From JBDHWG01 sp039810085 (lineage in GTDB: Bacteria; Chloroflexota; Anaerolineae; Epilineales; JAHCIE01), in contig JBDHWG010000012.1 in the NCBI GenBank assembly GCA_039810085.1, positions 62,001 through 126,000 on the forward strand: 64,000 nucleotides of DNA, given 5' to 3'. The position numbers were made by a program, and so were the translations under genes. Numbering within the stretch: the stretch's first letter is position 1; each line of letters starts with the position of its first letter. A model generated the notes under the pieces. That model made no database searches and was not told where the DNA came from. It was given only the letters and a program-made list of their open reading frames with translations. This document shows positions 33,192 through 42,035 of the stretch, piece by piece.

Positions 33192-34115
33192 ATGTGGAAT
33201 TGGTCATACAGCATCGGCCGTGTGGCCGGTATTAACATAAAAATACACGTGACGTTCTTCCTGATCCTGCTCTTCGGCGCGGTTCAGTGGGGCGGGCTGT
33301 CTAGCGTCGCGGCCGCGGCCTTTGGCGTTCTGATAATGCTCCTCCTGTTCGTGTGCGTGACGCTGCACGAGCTGGGGCACAGCCTGGCCGCCCGAGCGTT
33401 CGGGATCAAGGTCAACGACATTGTTTTGTCGCCCCTGGGCGGCGTCGCGTTCCTGACGCGCCTGCCGGAGAAGCCGCTGCACGAGCTTATCATTGCGGCG
33501 GCAGGCCCGCTGGTGAACGTGGCGATTGCCGTGGCGCTGCTCGTGGCGGGCGCGTTGGCTGGTGTCGGCCCTGAGAGTGTCACCGGCATGGCGAGCGCCA
33601 TCCGGCAGCCTTCGCTGAGCACGCTCTGGCTGTGGCTCATCCTGGCCAACGTCAGCCTTGTGTTGTTCAACCTGATCCCGGCCTTCCCGCTGGATGGCGG
33701 GCGTATCTTCCGCGCCCTGCTGGCGCTGGTCATCGGTAACGTGCGCGCTACTCGGGTCGCCGCGATGGTTGGGCAATTCATGGCGCTGTCGCTCGGACTG
33801 CTGGCCCTGTTCGGCGGTAACTTCCTGCTCCTGGCCGTGGCCGTGTTCATCTTCTTCGCCGCCGCGCAGGAGAACGCCTACGTGCGCGCCCAGGCGCGGC
33901 AGGCAGCGGCTCCAACGCCTGTGACACCGGCGCGGCTCGAAGCCACGCTGAGTCTTGAGGAGGCGCGGCGCATCGTCCTTGCTAGCGGACTGCCGGTGGG
34001 AGCGGTGTATGCGGGCGAGCGCTTCCTGGGCTTTGTGCGGCTCGAAGACCTGAACCGCATGATCGAGGCGCGCAAGGCAGGCGCAGGTTTCCCGCCCCAC
34101 GCGCTGGGCGTGTAA
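33192..34115 (+). CDS. site-2 (M50) membrane metalloprotease
   Basis: 307 residues. The zinc motif HELGH (H59, E60, H63) lies in a membrane helix, and the third ligand is in NLIPAFPLDGGRIFRA. Six or so hydrophobic segments. This is the short SpoIVFB-like class of M50 protease that cuts substrates inside the membrane; the CBS domains of longer homologues are absent, with a ~70-residue soluble tail instead. GAGGT lies before ATG 33192. Confidence 0.92.
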   Translation: MWNWSYSIGRVAGINIKIHVTFFLILLFGAVQWGGLSSVAAAAFGVLIMLLLFVCVTLHELGHSLAARAFGIKVNDIVLSPLGGVAFLTRLPEKPLHELIIAAAGPLVNVAIAVALLVAGALAGVGPESVTGMASAIRQPSLSTLWLWLILANVSLVLFNLIPAFPLDGGRIFRALLALVIGNVRATRVAAMVGQFMALSLGLLALFGGNFLLLAVAVFIFFAAAQENAYVRAQARQAAAPTPVTPARLEATLSLEEARRIVLASGLPVGAVYAGERFLGFVRLEDLNRMIEARKAGAGFPPHALGV

Positions 34116-34234
34116 TAAGTGAGGCCGTGACAGGCTCTACAATGTGTGTTTCGTGTCGTTGAAAGAGGCGAGAGACTAACAAACTCTCGTCTCTCATTTT
34201 GCGGGTTGGTGATTGGTAAGGGAGGTCATCGGGC

Positions 34235-34309
34235 ATGGCGCATGCGGAACGCACGCAGAAGCATCGCGAGGGTCTATTCGTCGGCTGTCTGGAGGTGATG
34301 CATGGCTAG
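34235..34309 (+). CDS. possible 24-residue leader peptide
   Basis: ATG 34235 with GGGAGG 9 nt upstream, 24 codons, ending at a TAG that overlaps the start of the next gene by 8 nt. The next gene's own ribosome site (GGAGGTGAT) lies inside this reading frame, so translation could be coupled. No sequence family is recognisable and it may be chance. Confidence 0.3.
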   Translation: MAHAERTQKHREGLFVGCLEVMHG

Positions 34310-35363
34310 TTCACCCGGTCGGGTGGTGCTTTTCGGCTCCGGTGAGACGGCGCCCGCCGCGCGCCGCGTCTATGAGAGTGTATTCGCCGGGCTGCCGAAC
34401 CCCATCCAAGTGGCGGTGCTGGAGACGCCAGCCGGCTTCGAGCTGAATTCACCAATGGTCGCTGGCCGCGTCGGCGACTTCATCAAAGGGCGCGTCCAGA
34501 AATACCCGCTTGATGTAACGGTCGTCCCCGCTCGTAAGCGGGGCACAGCCTTCAGCCCCGATGATCCGGCGATTGTCGCGTCCGTCGCCGCGGCGGACGC
34601 CATCTTCCTGGGGCCGGGCAGCCCCACCTACGCTGTGCGGCAGCTGCGCGATAGCCTGGCCTGGCAGACCGTCGCCGCCCGGCACCGCCAGGGCGCTGCC
34701 TTGATCCTGGCGAGCGCCGCCACCATCGCCGTCGGCTGCCACGCGCTCCCCGTCTACGAAATCTACAAAGTCGGCGAGGATGTCCATTGGACGCATGGCC
34801 TGGACTTCTTCAGCCCGTATGGCCTGTGCCTGGTCTTCGTGCCCCACTGGGACAACAACGACGGCGGCACGGCGCTTGATACGAGTCATTGTTTCATGGG
34901 CCAGGCCCGCTATGAGACCCTGCGGACGATGCTCCCGCCCGGCCAGCGTATCGTCGGTATCGACGAGCAGACGGCGCTCATCATCGACCTCGCCGCCGAG
35001 AAGTGCCGCGTGATGGGGTTGGGAGGCGTGACTTTGGTAGCGGAGGGCACGGTTCGGCGTTTCGTGGCCGGGGATGCGTTCGACATCCGCGAGCTAGGGC
35101 CGTATCACTGCTGCAAAGATGCGCTTGAGATTCCGACGGACGTCCTGCACGCGCTCGAAGCGGCGCGCATGGTCGCGGAAGCTGAGGCAACCCTGGCCGC
35201 AACGCCGCCGCCCGAAGTGCTGGCTCTGGTCTCAGAGCGCGAGGCGAGCCGCACCCGGCGCGAGTGGAAAGCGGCGGATGCCCTGCGCGCGCAGGTCGCA
35301 GACCTGGGGTGGCGCGTCCTGGACACGCCCGCCGGTCCCATTGTTGAGCCAATCGGCAAGTGA
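34302..35363 (+). CDS. S51/type 1 GATase-like protein with a CysRS-like C-terminal tail
   Basis: 353 residues. Residues 1-270 resemble the peptidase S51/cyanophycinase fold: VVLFGSGETAPAARRVYES, IFLGPGSPTYAVRQL, ALILASAATIAVG (nucleophile elbow; the usual Ser is near ASAAT), FVPHWDNNDGG. The last ~55 residues (EVLALVSEREASRTRREWKAADALRAQVADLGW then VLDTPAGP) closely follow the C-terminal helical segment of cysteinyl-tRNA synthetase (ERxxARxxKDxxxAD.IRxxLxxxGxxLEDTPxG). The activity is unknown. A strong GGAGGTGAT site fixes ATG 34302. Confidence 0.82.
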   Translation: MASSPGRVVLFGSGETAPAARRVYESVFAGLPNPIQVAVLETPAGFELNSPMVAGRVGDFIKGRVQKYPLDVTVVPARKRGTAFSPDDPAIVASVAAADAIFLGPGSPTYAVRQLRDSLAWQTVAARHRQGAALILASAATIAVGCHALPVYEIYKVGEDVHWTHGLDFFSPYGLCLVFVPHWDNNDGGTALDTSHCFMGQARYETLRTMLPPGQRIVGIDEQTALIIDLAAEKCRVMGLGGVTLVAEGTVRRFVAGDAFDIRELGPYHCCKDALEIPTDVLHALEAARMVAEAEATLAATPPPEVLALVSEREASRTRREWKAADALRAQVADLGWRVLDTPAGPIVEPIGK

Positions 35364-35392
35364 AATAGAACGGACAAAGGTTTCTTACCCAG

Positions 35393-36541
35393 ATGCGTTG
35401 GATAGTCGTGTTAGTTCTCGTGGGTGTCCTGGTCGGCGGCGCCGCCTGGGCTTTGCGGCCAGCCCCGCCGGAGACGGTTCAGGCGCGTCTAGCCGTCGCC
35501 GAGGCGCTTCAAGCTCCGTCGGACGCAGGCTATGCCCGCGCCACCGCGCCGCGTCCGTTCATATTTCCCCAGGACAACGGCCCACATCCGGAGTTCCGCA
35601 CCGAGTGGTGGTATTACACCGGCAACCTGGAGAGTGACAAGGGGGAGCGGCTGGGGTACCAGTTCACCATCTTCCGCCAGGCGCTCGCGCCAGCGTCGTC
35701 GGAACGCGCGTCCGATTGGGCGACGCGGCAGGTCTACATGGCGCACTTCGCCGTGACCCGCGCGCCGGATGGCTTCGTCTCGCGCGAGCGCTTCAGCCGA
35801 GGGGCGGCAGGGCTGGCCGGAGCACAGGCCGACCCGTACCGCGTGTGGGTGGAGACGTGGGAGGCCGCCGACGCCGGACCGGGGCTGACGCGGCTGCGCG
35901 CAGCGGATGGTCCGATGGCGATTGACCTGACGCTGCACGACGGCAAGCCGGTCGTGCTCCAAGGCGATGCCGGATTGTCGCAGAAGAGCGAGGAAGCGGG
36001 CAACGCGTCGTACTATTACAGCCGGACACGGATGCCGACGCAGGGAACGGTGACGCTCAACGGCCAGACGTACACCGTGACCGGCTCGTCGTGGTTCGAC
36101 CGGGAGTTTGGGACGAGCGCCCTGGGGCCGAACGTCGTCGGTTGGGACTGGTTCGCGCTCCAGCTCGACGATGGCCGCGATGTGATGTACTACCAGTTGC
36201 GCCGCAACGACGGAACGGTCGAGCCTGTGTCCAGCGGAACGCTGGTCATGCCCGACGGCTCGTCGCGCCGCCTGAGCCGCGACGAGGTGAACATCGAGAC
36301 CCTGGCGACATGGAAAAGCCCGCGCACCGGCGCGGTCTACCCCGCCAAATGGCGCTTCCAGGTTCTGAGCGCCGGCATCGCGGTGGATATCACGCCGGTC
36401 GTCGCCGACCAGGAGCTAGACGTCTCCTTTGCGTACTGGGAGGGGGCCGTAAACCTGGCCGGGAGCGCGACAGGCCGCGGTTACGTCGAGATGACGGGCT
36501 ACGCCGCAGCGAAAAATGGGCAGGACCGCGTCCAGCGTTAG
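35393..36541 (+). CDS. exported CrtC/AttH-like lipocalin-fold protein
   Basis: 382 residues. An N-terminal hydrophobic stretch (IVVLVLVGVLVGGAAWAL) acts as signal or anchor. The mark of the carotenoid 1,2-hydratase/AttH family is FPQDNGPHPEFRTEWWYYTGNL, with later SWFDREFGTS and WDWFALQLDDGRDVMYYQLR. Family members hydrate carotenoid ends or have unknown lipid-related roles; no carotenoid genes are adjacent, so the substrate is open. The 3' end is convergent with the MFS gene. Confidence 0.88.
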   Translation: MRWIVVLVLVGVLVGGAAWALRPAPPETVQARLAVAEALQAPSDAGYARATAPRPFIFPQDNGPHPEFRTEWWYYTGNLESDKGERLGYQFTIFRQALAPASSERASDWATRQVYMAHFAVTRAPDGFVSRERFSRGAAGLAGAQADPYRVWVETWEAADAGPGLTRLRAADGPMAIDLTLHDGKPVVLQGDAGLSQKSEEAGNASYYYSRTRMPTQGTVTLNGQTYTVTGSSWFDREFGTSALGPNVVGWDWFALQLDDGRDVMYYQLRRNDGTVEPVSSGTLVMPDGSSRRLSRDEVNIETLATWKSPRTGAVYPAKWRFQVLSAGIAVDITPVVADQELDVSFAYWEGAVNLAGSATGRGYVEMTGYAAAKNGQDRVQR

Positions 36542-36676
36542 CCGCGCCGGTAGCGTTCCTCCAACTCTTTCAGCCGCCGCATCTGCTTCTCGTTCCACTC
36601 GTCGTTGCTGTAGGGCGTTTCGAACGATGACATCGACAAGGTGCGTACGTTCGTCCGTGCTCACAGCGATCTTCAC
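36538..36676 (-). pseudogene. possible remnant of a small gene after the MFS gene
   Basis: GTG at 36676 has GAGGAG 7 nt upstream, overlapping the MFS stop region, and begins VKIAVSTDERTHLVDVIV, which recalls the start of RpiB/LacAB-type sugar-phosphate isomerases. The frame then loses any resemblance. In the +1 frame a 31-residue reading (36538-36633) ends SNDEWNEKQMRRLKELEERYRRG with gene-like composition. A deletion or frameshift joining two pieces would explain this. Evidence is thin. Confidence 0.35.
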
Positions 36677-36687
36677 GGTGCTTCTCC

Positions 36688-38025
36688 TCAATCACCAGAC
36701 GCAGCGGCCGGCGCCGTCAGCGGGAGGAACGTGGGAATCACGGCCACCAGGACGACGACCAGCAGTAGCGCGCCCAGGATGACGGCGCGCGGCGCGCCTG
36801 AGCCTGGCCCCAGCCACGCGGTTGCGCTATCGATGCCCAGGGCGTCGAATACGCCCAGGACTGCCTGCGACCACCAGCCCTGGTCATTCGTGCCCAGGGC
36901 TTTCGCCACGGCTGCGACGCCCAGCGCGCCGAGCGATGGCAGCCCGATGAGTGTCGTAGCGTATAGGCTCATCACCCGGCCGCGTAGCTGGTTCGGGACA
37001 TGCAACTGAATGCTCGTCGCGATCATCGTGCCGAAGATGTTGGTGGCGATAGCGACGATGGTGATGGTAAAGAGGCCCAACAAAAACGTTCGGCTGAGCG
37101 AGAAGGCGACCAGCGCCGCCGACATGACGAACCCCGACAGCAGCAAGAGCTTGCCCTGGTGGCGGATCTCCTTGACCGACGAGAGGGCGAACGCCGCGAG
37201 GAGCGCGCCGCCACCACTCGCGGCCAGCAGCCAGCCATAGCCGTTGGAGCCGACGTGCCATACGTCGTCGGCGAAGACGGGGAGAAGCTGCTGGTAGGAG
37301 CGGGCGAACAGCGAGCCGAGCGCCGAGACGATGAGTAGCGCCAGGATGAGCTTATGCTGCCAGGCGTAGATGAAGCCGCCAAACAGGGCGTCGCGCACCG
37401 ACGCGGCCACGTGGCGTTGGACCGGCACGTCGCGCATCAGGGCGAGAGCGCCGATCACGGCAAGGAAGCTGACCGCGTTGAGGAAGAACAGCCAGCCCGC
37501 CCCGACGATGTTGAGCAGGACGCCGGCGATGGCCGGGCCAACCAGCGCCGCCCCCGTATACGTCGCCGAGTTGAGCGCCAGGGCGTTGAGCAGGTCCTCG
37601 CGCGGCACGAGGTTGGGGATGAGGGACTGGCGCGCCGGGTTGTCGAAGGCCAGCAGGCACGACCAGGCGAAGCTCGACACAAGGATGTGCCACGGCTCGA
37701 CGCGCCCCGTCCATGCGAGTATCGCCATGACGAACGCAGCGAGCAGGGAGCCTGTCTGCGTGATGTACAGGAGCTTGATGCGGTCGACGCGGTCGACGAC
37801 CACGCCTCCAATGGGAGGCAGAAATGTCATGGGGATCGCAAAGGATAGGCCCAGGTAGCCCAGGTAAATCGGGTCGTTGCCGGTGAGCTTGTAGATGAGC
37901 CAGCTCTGGGCGACGTTCTGCATCCACGTGCCCATGTTCGAGACGAGCAGGCCCGTCCAGAGCAGGGTGAAGTTGCGGTGTCGCAGCGCCGGATAGCGTG
38001 CGCCACAGTTGACTGTCGCCGCCAC
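36688..38025 (-). CDS. MFS exporter, EntS/MFS_3 type
   Basis: 445 residues, about 12 membrane helices. Starts RHRNFTLLWTGLLVSNMGTWMQNVAQSWLIYKL, the EntS/enterobactin-exporter-like beginning; FDNPARQSLIPNLVPREDLLNALALNS is the family's central motif. Members export siderophores or drugs; no siderophore genes adjoin. Divergent from the LuxR regulator, with a shared 87-bp gap. Confidence 0.92.
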   Translation of the reverse strand: MAATVNCGARYPALRHRNFTLLWTGLLVSNMGTWMQNVAQSWLIYKLTGNDPIYLGYLGLSFAIPMTFLPPIGGVVVDRVDRIKLLYITQTGSLLAAFVMAILAWTGRVEPWHILVSSFAWSCLLAFDNPARQSLIPNLVPREDLLNALALNSATYTGAALVGPAIAGVLLNIVGAGWLFFLNAVSFLAVIGALALMRDVPVQRHVAASVRDALFGGFIYAWQHKLILALLIVSALGSLFARSYQQLLPVFADDVWHVGSNGYGWLLAASGGGALLAAFALSSVKEIRHQGKLLLLSGFVMSAALVAFSLSRTFLLGLFTITIVAIATNIFGTMIATSIQLHVPNQLRGRVMSLYATTLIGLPSLGALGVAAVAKALGTNDQGWWSQAVLGVFDALGIDSATAWLGPGSGAPRAVILGALLLVVVLVAVIPTFLPLTAPAAASGD

Positions 38026-38065
38026 GGTCTCTCCTATCGTGCTGTGAGTCCAGGTGCAGGTGACG

Positions 38066-38071
38066 TATAAT
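38066..38071 (+). promoter_or_regulatory. -10 box shared by the LuxR gene and possibly the MFS gene
   Basis: Perfect TATAAT 42 nt before the LuxR GTG, within the palindrome GTATAATAC, so the same bases read TATTAT on the minus strand toward the MFS gene. No convincing -35 was found for either. Confidence 0.4.
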
Positions 38072-38112
38072 ACACCCTTACCCTTTGAAAGTCATGCTTC
38101 GGTGAGGACGTT

Positions 38113-40755
38113 GTGACCCACCCGCCCAATAACGTTCCGCTACAACTCAGTAGTTTTATCGGGCGCGAACATGAGCTGGCCGAGCTGAGACTTCTGCTTT
38201 CTAACACGCGCCTCCTGACGTTGACCGGCGCGGGCGGGAGCGGGAAGACGCGGCTCGCCCTGCAGTTGGCAGACGAGATTGTGCGCGCCGGCGGCTACAC
38301 CGGCGGCGTGGTGTGGGTCGAACTGGCCGATGTGGCAGATGGGGAGCTTGTGTCTCAAGCTGTCGCCGCATCGCTGGCTGTCCGCGAGCAGTTTGGGCGG
38401 GCCATCCTCGACACGCTGGTGCATGAGCTGCGCGCGTCGGGCAAGGTTCTGCTCATCCTCGACAACTGCGAGCACCTGCTGCCGGCCTGTGTTTCACTGG
38501 CCGCTGCGCTTCTCCGTGGCTGCCCCGACCTGACAATTCTCACCACAAGCCGCGAGCCACTACGCATCGACGGTGAGGTTGTGTGGCAGGTCCCGCCGCT
38601 ATCGGTTCCGGTAAATCGTTTTGACAGCGCGGCTGGAAGTATCACCGGCCGTGAGCTTGGGCAGTACGAGGGGGTTCAGCTCTTCGTCGCCCGCGCGACA
38701 TCCACTCTTCCAACGTTTTGCCTCTCCGACGACAACGCCTTGCCGATTGCGCGGCTGTGCCAGCGCCTCGACGGGCTGCCCTTGGCGATTGAGCTGGCGG
38801 CGGCGCGGGTGCGTTTGCTGAGCGTGACCGAGATTGCCGCCAGATTGGATCGCGCGCTCGCGTTGCTGACGCGGGGGAGTGCCGTCGCGCCACCGCGCCA
38901 CCAAACGCTCCGCGCCGCGATTGACTGGAGCTACTCGCTCCTGTCAATCGCTGAGCAAACGCTGTTCCATCGGCTGTCGGTCTTTGCCGGCGGCTTCTCC
39001 CTAGGGGCTGCCGAGAGCACATGCGCCGGTGGTCCCCTCGCGTCGGAAGCTATCCTCGATACACTGGCCGATCTGGTGGATAAGTCCCTCGTCGTCCTGG
39101 TGGCCCATCCTGGCGGCCCGGTGACCTCAGCCCGCTATCGCCTGTTGGAGATTATCCGGCAGTACGCGGGCGAGAAGCTGGAGGCATCGGGCGAGGGGGA
39201 TGTCATTCGTGAGCGTCACCTTGCCTGGTATCTGGCGCTCGCCGAGCGGGCGGTGTCGGAACTGAAAGGGCCTGACTGTGCGCGCTGGCTGCGGCTGCTG
39301 GACGACGAACACGACAACATGCGCGCTGCTCTGCGCTGGAGCCAGACCAATCACCGGGTCGAGGAGGGTTTGCGGCTGGCCGCCGCTCTCCACTGGTATT
39401 GGGAGCGGCGCGGCTACTTCACCGAGGGGCGCGCCTGGCTGAACGCGGCGCTACAGCAGGTGGATATGGCTGACCAGGATGAAGGCATCCGGCATGCGCG
39501 CGCGAGTGCCCTGCTTGGCGCGGCAACGCTTGCCTTCGGCCAGGGTGATGGGGCTGCCGCTGTTCCCTACGCGCAGGAGAGCGTTTCGCTCTTTCGGACG
39601 CTTTCTGACGCGCCTGGCCTGACCCTGGCGTTGCTGCGTTTGGGCTTCGCCAGCGGGCCGATGAGCGAGCACGGTCGGGCAGCGTTGGCTGAGGCATTCG
39701 CAACTGGCGAGACGTCGGACGACAAGTGGGTGCGGGCAATCACCCGCTACGTTGTCGGGCAAGGCGCGTACTTCCGTGGTGACTACGCAGCGGCCCGCCC
39801 ATCCCTTGAGACGGCGCTTCGTCTCATGCGGGAGGTGGGCGACAGGCTGATGCTGCCGCGTGTCCTGGCAACGCTGGGCGGCCTTGACCTTGCTGTCGGA
39901 GACTACGCACAGGCACGGGCCGGGTTGGAGGAGGCGCTGACGCTGGTGCGCGAGACAGCCGACCCGCGCGCTATTGCCCTGGTCGCCAGTGGGCTGGGCG
40001 ATGTCGCGCGCTGTCAAGGCGACTATGCGCGGGCTGCCGAGGCCTACAACGAGAGCCTCGCCCTCTACCGACGCTTGCGCAACGACGCCGACATCCCCGC
40101 GCTCTTGCACAACCTCGGCTACGTCGCGCTGGGCCAGGGCGACGTGGAGGGCGCCCGCGCGCTGTTTGCTGAAAGCCTGAGGGCGCAACGGGACCGCAGC
40201 AATGAGGCCGGTGTCGCGGAGGGCCTGGCCGGACTGGGTGCTGTCGCCGAAGCGTGGGGGCAGCTTGAGCGGGCAGCGCGCTTGTTTGGAGCGACGGAAG
40301 CGCTGCGCGAGACGGCCCGACCCGTCATCTGGCCTGCCGAACGCTTCGAGTGGGAGCGTCACGTGGCTGCCTTGCAGAACCAACTCGACGCAGTACGCTT
40401 CAAGCGCGCTTGGGAGACTGGACGCGCAATGCCGGTCGAGGAAGCCGTGACGCATGCCCTGCGCCGGGAGGTCCTACAGCCAGAGGTGGCTGTTGTGGAG
40501 AACACGATGCAGCCCCAGGCGCCGCGAACGACAAGCACCGATAAGGAACACTACGGCGGGCTGACGTCACGCGAGCGTGAGGTAGCGGCGTTGATTGCTC
40601 AGGGGAAGTCCAACCGCGCTATCGCGGAGCAGCTCGTCATTGCGGAGCGAACCGCTGAGCGGCACGTGGCAAACATTCTGTCGAAGCTCGGCTTCAACTC
40701 TCGGTTGCAAATCGCCGCCTGGGCGGTGGAGAAGGGGCTGGCGCGAGCTGAATAA
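38113..40755 (+). CDS. large STAND ATPase-TPR-LuxR transcriptional regulator
   Basis: 880 residues. N-terminal NB-ARC-like ATPase: Walker A TGAGGSGKTRLALQ (residue ~37), Walker B VLLILDNCEHLLPA, then LTTSREPL and LPLAIELAAARV. A winged-helix-like part is followed by TPR-type repeats (about 400-760). A C-terminal GerE helix-turn-helix (LTSREREVAALIAQGKSNRAIAEQL) binds DNA. Such proteins act as ligand-gated activators; the target may be the divergent MFS exporter. GAGG lies 6 nt before GTG 38113. Confidence 0.93.
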   Translation: MTHPPNNVPLQLSSFIGREHELAELRLLLSNTRLLTLTGAGGSGKTRLALQLADEIVRAGGYTGGVVWVELADVADGELVSQAVAASLAVREQFGRAILDTLVHELRASGKVLLILDNCEHLLPACVSLAAALLRGCPDLTILTTSREPLRIDGEVVWQVPPLSVPVNRFDSAAGSITGRELGQYEGVQLFVARATSTLPTFCLSDDNALPIARLCQRLDGLPLAIELAAARVRLLSVTEIAARLDRALALLTRGSAVAPPRHQTLRAAIDWSYSLLSIAEQTLFHRLSVFAGGFSLGAAESTCAGGPLASEAILDTLADLVDKSLVVLVAHPGGPVTSARYRLLEIIRQYAGEKLEASGEGDVIRERHLAWYLALAERAVSELKGPDCARWLRLLDDEHDNMRAALRWSQTNHRVEEGLRLAAALHWYWERRGYFTEGRAWLNAALQQVDMADQDEGIRHARASALLGAATLAFGQGDGAAAVPYAQESVSLFRTLSDAPGLTLALLRLGFASGPMSEHGRAALAEAFATGETSDDKWVRAITRYVVGQGAYFRGDYAAARPSLETALRLMREVGDRLMLPRVLATLGGLDLAVGDYAQARAGLEEALTLVRETADPRAIALVASGLGDVARCQGDYARAAEAYNESLALYRRLRNDADIPALLHNLGYVALGQGDVEGARALFAESLRAQRDRSNEAGVAEGLAGLGAVAEAWGQLERAARLFGATEALRETARPVIWPAERFEWERHVAALQNQLDAVRFKRAWETGRAMPVEEAVTHALRREVLQPEVAVVENTMQPQAPRTTSTDKEHYGGLTSREREVAALIAQGKSNRAIAEQLVIAERTAERHVANILSKLGFNSRLQIAAWAVEKGLARAE

Positions 40756-40772
40756 GGACTGAGGAGACGACA

Positions 40773-40799
40773 AAGCCGCAGGCAGCCCGCCTGCGGCTT
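40773..40799 (+). terminator. intrinsic terminator of the LuxR gene
   Basis: AAGCCGCAGGC / GCCTGCGGCTT perfect 11-bp stem with a 5-nt loop, followed by CTTTGTGT. Confidence 0.8.
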
Positions 40800-40941
40800 C
40801 TTTGTGTAGCGCCCTGCTCAAGAATCTACATACTCGCGGCGGCCGATATGCGTACTTTCACCGATGGCAGGCCTCGCCCTTTCTGCTATAGTATGGAGCA
40901 CAAGTCGGGATTGGTTTGCCTTTAGTAAAGGAGACAATGGT

Positions 40942-41445
40942 ATGTCAGCCGAGTTCACAGGTGTTACCAGCAAGTCTATCGCTCGCAGCCCGTGGATGCT
41001 CATCCCGCCGCCGCTTTTGTTTGTCGTGCCCCTCGTTCTCGGAATTCTGCTTAACCGCTCGCTCCCGTTGCCTCTCCTGCCGGAGTCGCTGTCAAGCTCG
41101 CGGCCCTGGCTCGCCGGTGTCTTTCTCGCGCTCTTCCTGGCGACTGCGGCGCACGGCATTGGCCGCTTCGTTCGCGCCCACACGACGATCATCCCCCACG
41201 CCCGCCCGAACGCGCTCGTGACGTCGGGGCCGTACCGTCTCTCGCGCAATCCGATGTATATCGGGCTGACGTGTGTCTACCTTGGGCTGACGGTCCTGGC
41301 TAACACCCTATGGCCGCTGCCGTTCCTGCTGTTTCCCCTTTGGGTGCTCCAGACGAAGGTGATTCCCTACGAGGAGCAGATGCTCACGAGCGTCTTTGGG
41401 AGTGAGTACATCGCGTACACGGCGCGCGTGCGCCGCTGGCTGTAG
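40942..41445 (+). CDS. isoprenylcysteine/phospholipid methyltransferase-like membrane protein
   Basis: 167 residues with four to five membrane helices. The family core is ARPNALVTSGPYRLSRNPMYIGLTCVYLG followed by KVIPYEEQMLTSVFGSEYIAYTARVRRWL, the SAM-binding region of ICMT/PEMT-type proteins. In bacteria substrates are mostly unknown. AAAGGAGAC lies before ATG 40942; a longer frame from 40864 has no ribosome site. Confidence 0.9.
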   Translation: MSAEFTGVTSKSIARSPWMLIPPPLLFVVPLVLGILLNRSLPLPLLPESLSSSRPWLAGVFLALFLATAAHGIGRFVRAHTTIIPHARPNALVTSGPYRLSRNPMYIGLTCVYLGLTVLANTLWPLPFLLFPLWVLQTKVIPYEEQMLTSVFGSEYIAYTARVRRWL

Positions 41446-41489
41446 GTATCTGGTAAATTGGGCAAGAGGACAGGAATAGGAGGAATGTC

Positions 41490-41924
41490 ATGTCAGTTGA
41501 GCACAACATCGAGGTTTTTCGCCGGGTGATTGAAGAGGGCTTCAACAAGGGCAACGTGGACGCGCTCGACGATTGCTTCCCTCCCACCTACATTGAGCAC
41601 CAGTTCGACCTGCCATCGACGCGGGAGGACTTCAAAAAGTCCATCCTCTATCTGTGCCGCACCTTCGAGGACTTCAGCCTGACGATTGAGGACATGGTTG
41701 TCGATGGCGACAAGCTGTGGGTACGCATGACAGGGCGAGGGAAAGACACCAGGGGGTTCATGGGGCGTCCACCGACAGGAAGGTCATTCGAGATCGCCGT
41801 GTTCGACGTGTGCCGCTTCGAGGATGGCAAGATCGTCGAGCACTGGGGCGCACCGGACAGGTTCCACATGCTGACCCAACTCGGCTTCCTCAGGGCGCCA
41901 GCACCACAGCCCGTAGCTCGGTAA
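41490..41924 (+). CDS. SnoaL-like/ester cyclase-family protein
   Basis: 144 residues with the NTF2-like cone fold of SnoaL proteins: VFRRVIEEGFNKGNVDALDDCFPPTYIEH, FEDFSLTIEDMVVDGDKLWVRMTGRGKD, FEIAVFDVCRFEDGKIVEHWGAPD. Most members are uncharacterised isomerases or cyclases. AGGAGGAAT precedes ATG 41490, and it is 45 nt after the methyltransferase gene, probably in one operon. Confidence 0.9.
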   Translation: MSVEHNIEVFRRVIEEGFNKGNVDALDDCFPPTYIEHQFDLPSTREDFKKSILYLCRTFEDFSLTIEDMVVDGDKLWVRMTGRGKDTRGFMGRPPTGRSFEIAVFDVCRFEDGKIVEHWGAPDRFHMLTQLGFLRAPAPQPVAR

Positions 41925-41962
41925 CGTCTATCAACACCTAAATGTAGTAGCAATAAGTGCGG

Positions 41963-42006
41963 CTCAGGCTGCCGTCGCCCCTTTGCGGAGCGCTCGGCAG
42001 CCTGAG
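41963..42006. terminator. hairpin between convergent genes
   Basis: CTCAGGCTGCCG pairs exactly with CGGCAGCCTGAG across a 20-nt loop. It lies between the plus-strand SnoaL gene and the minus-strand DUF2283-like gene. Confidence 0.6.
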
Positions 42007-42035
42007 GAAAGCCTGTCTAGGGTAATCGGACGCGG

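Noticed and set aside
39451..40455. 334-codon minus-strand frame opposite the LuxR regulator
   Set aside because: Antisense shadow with no motif.
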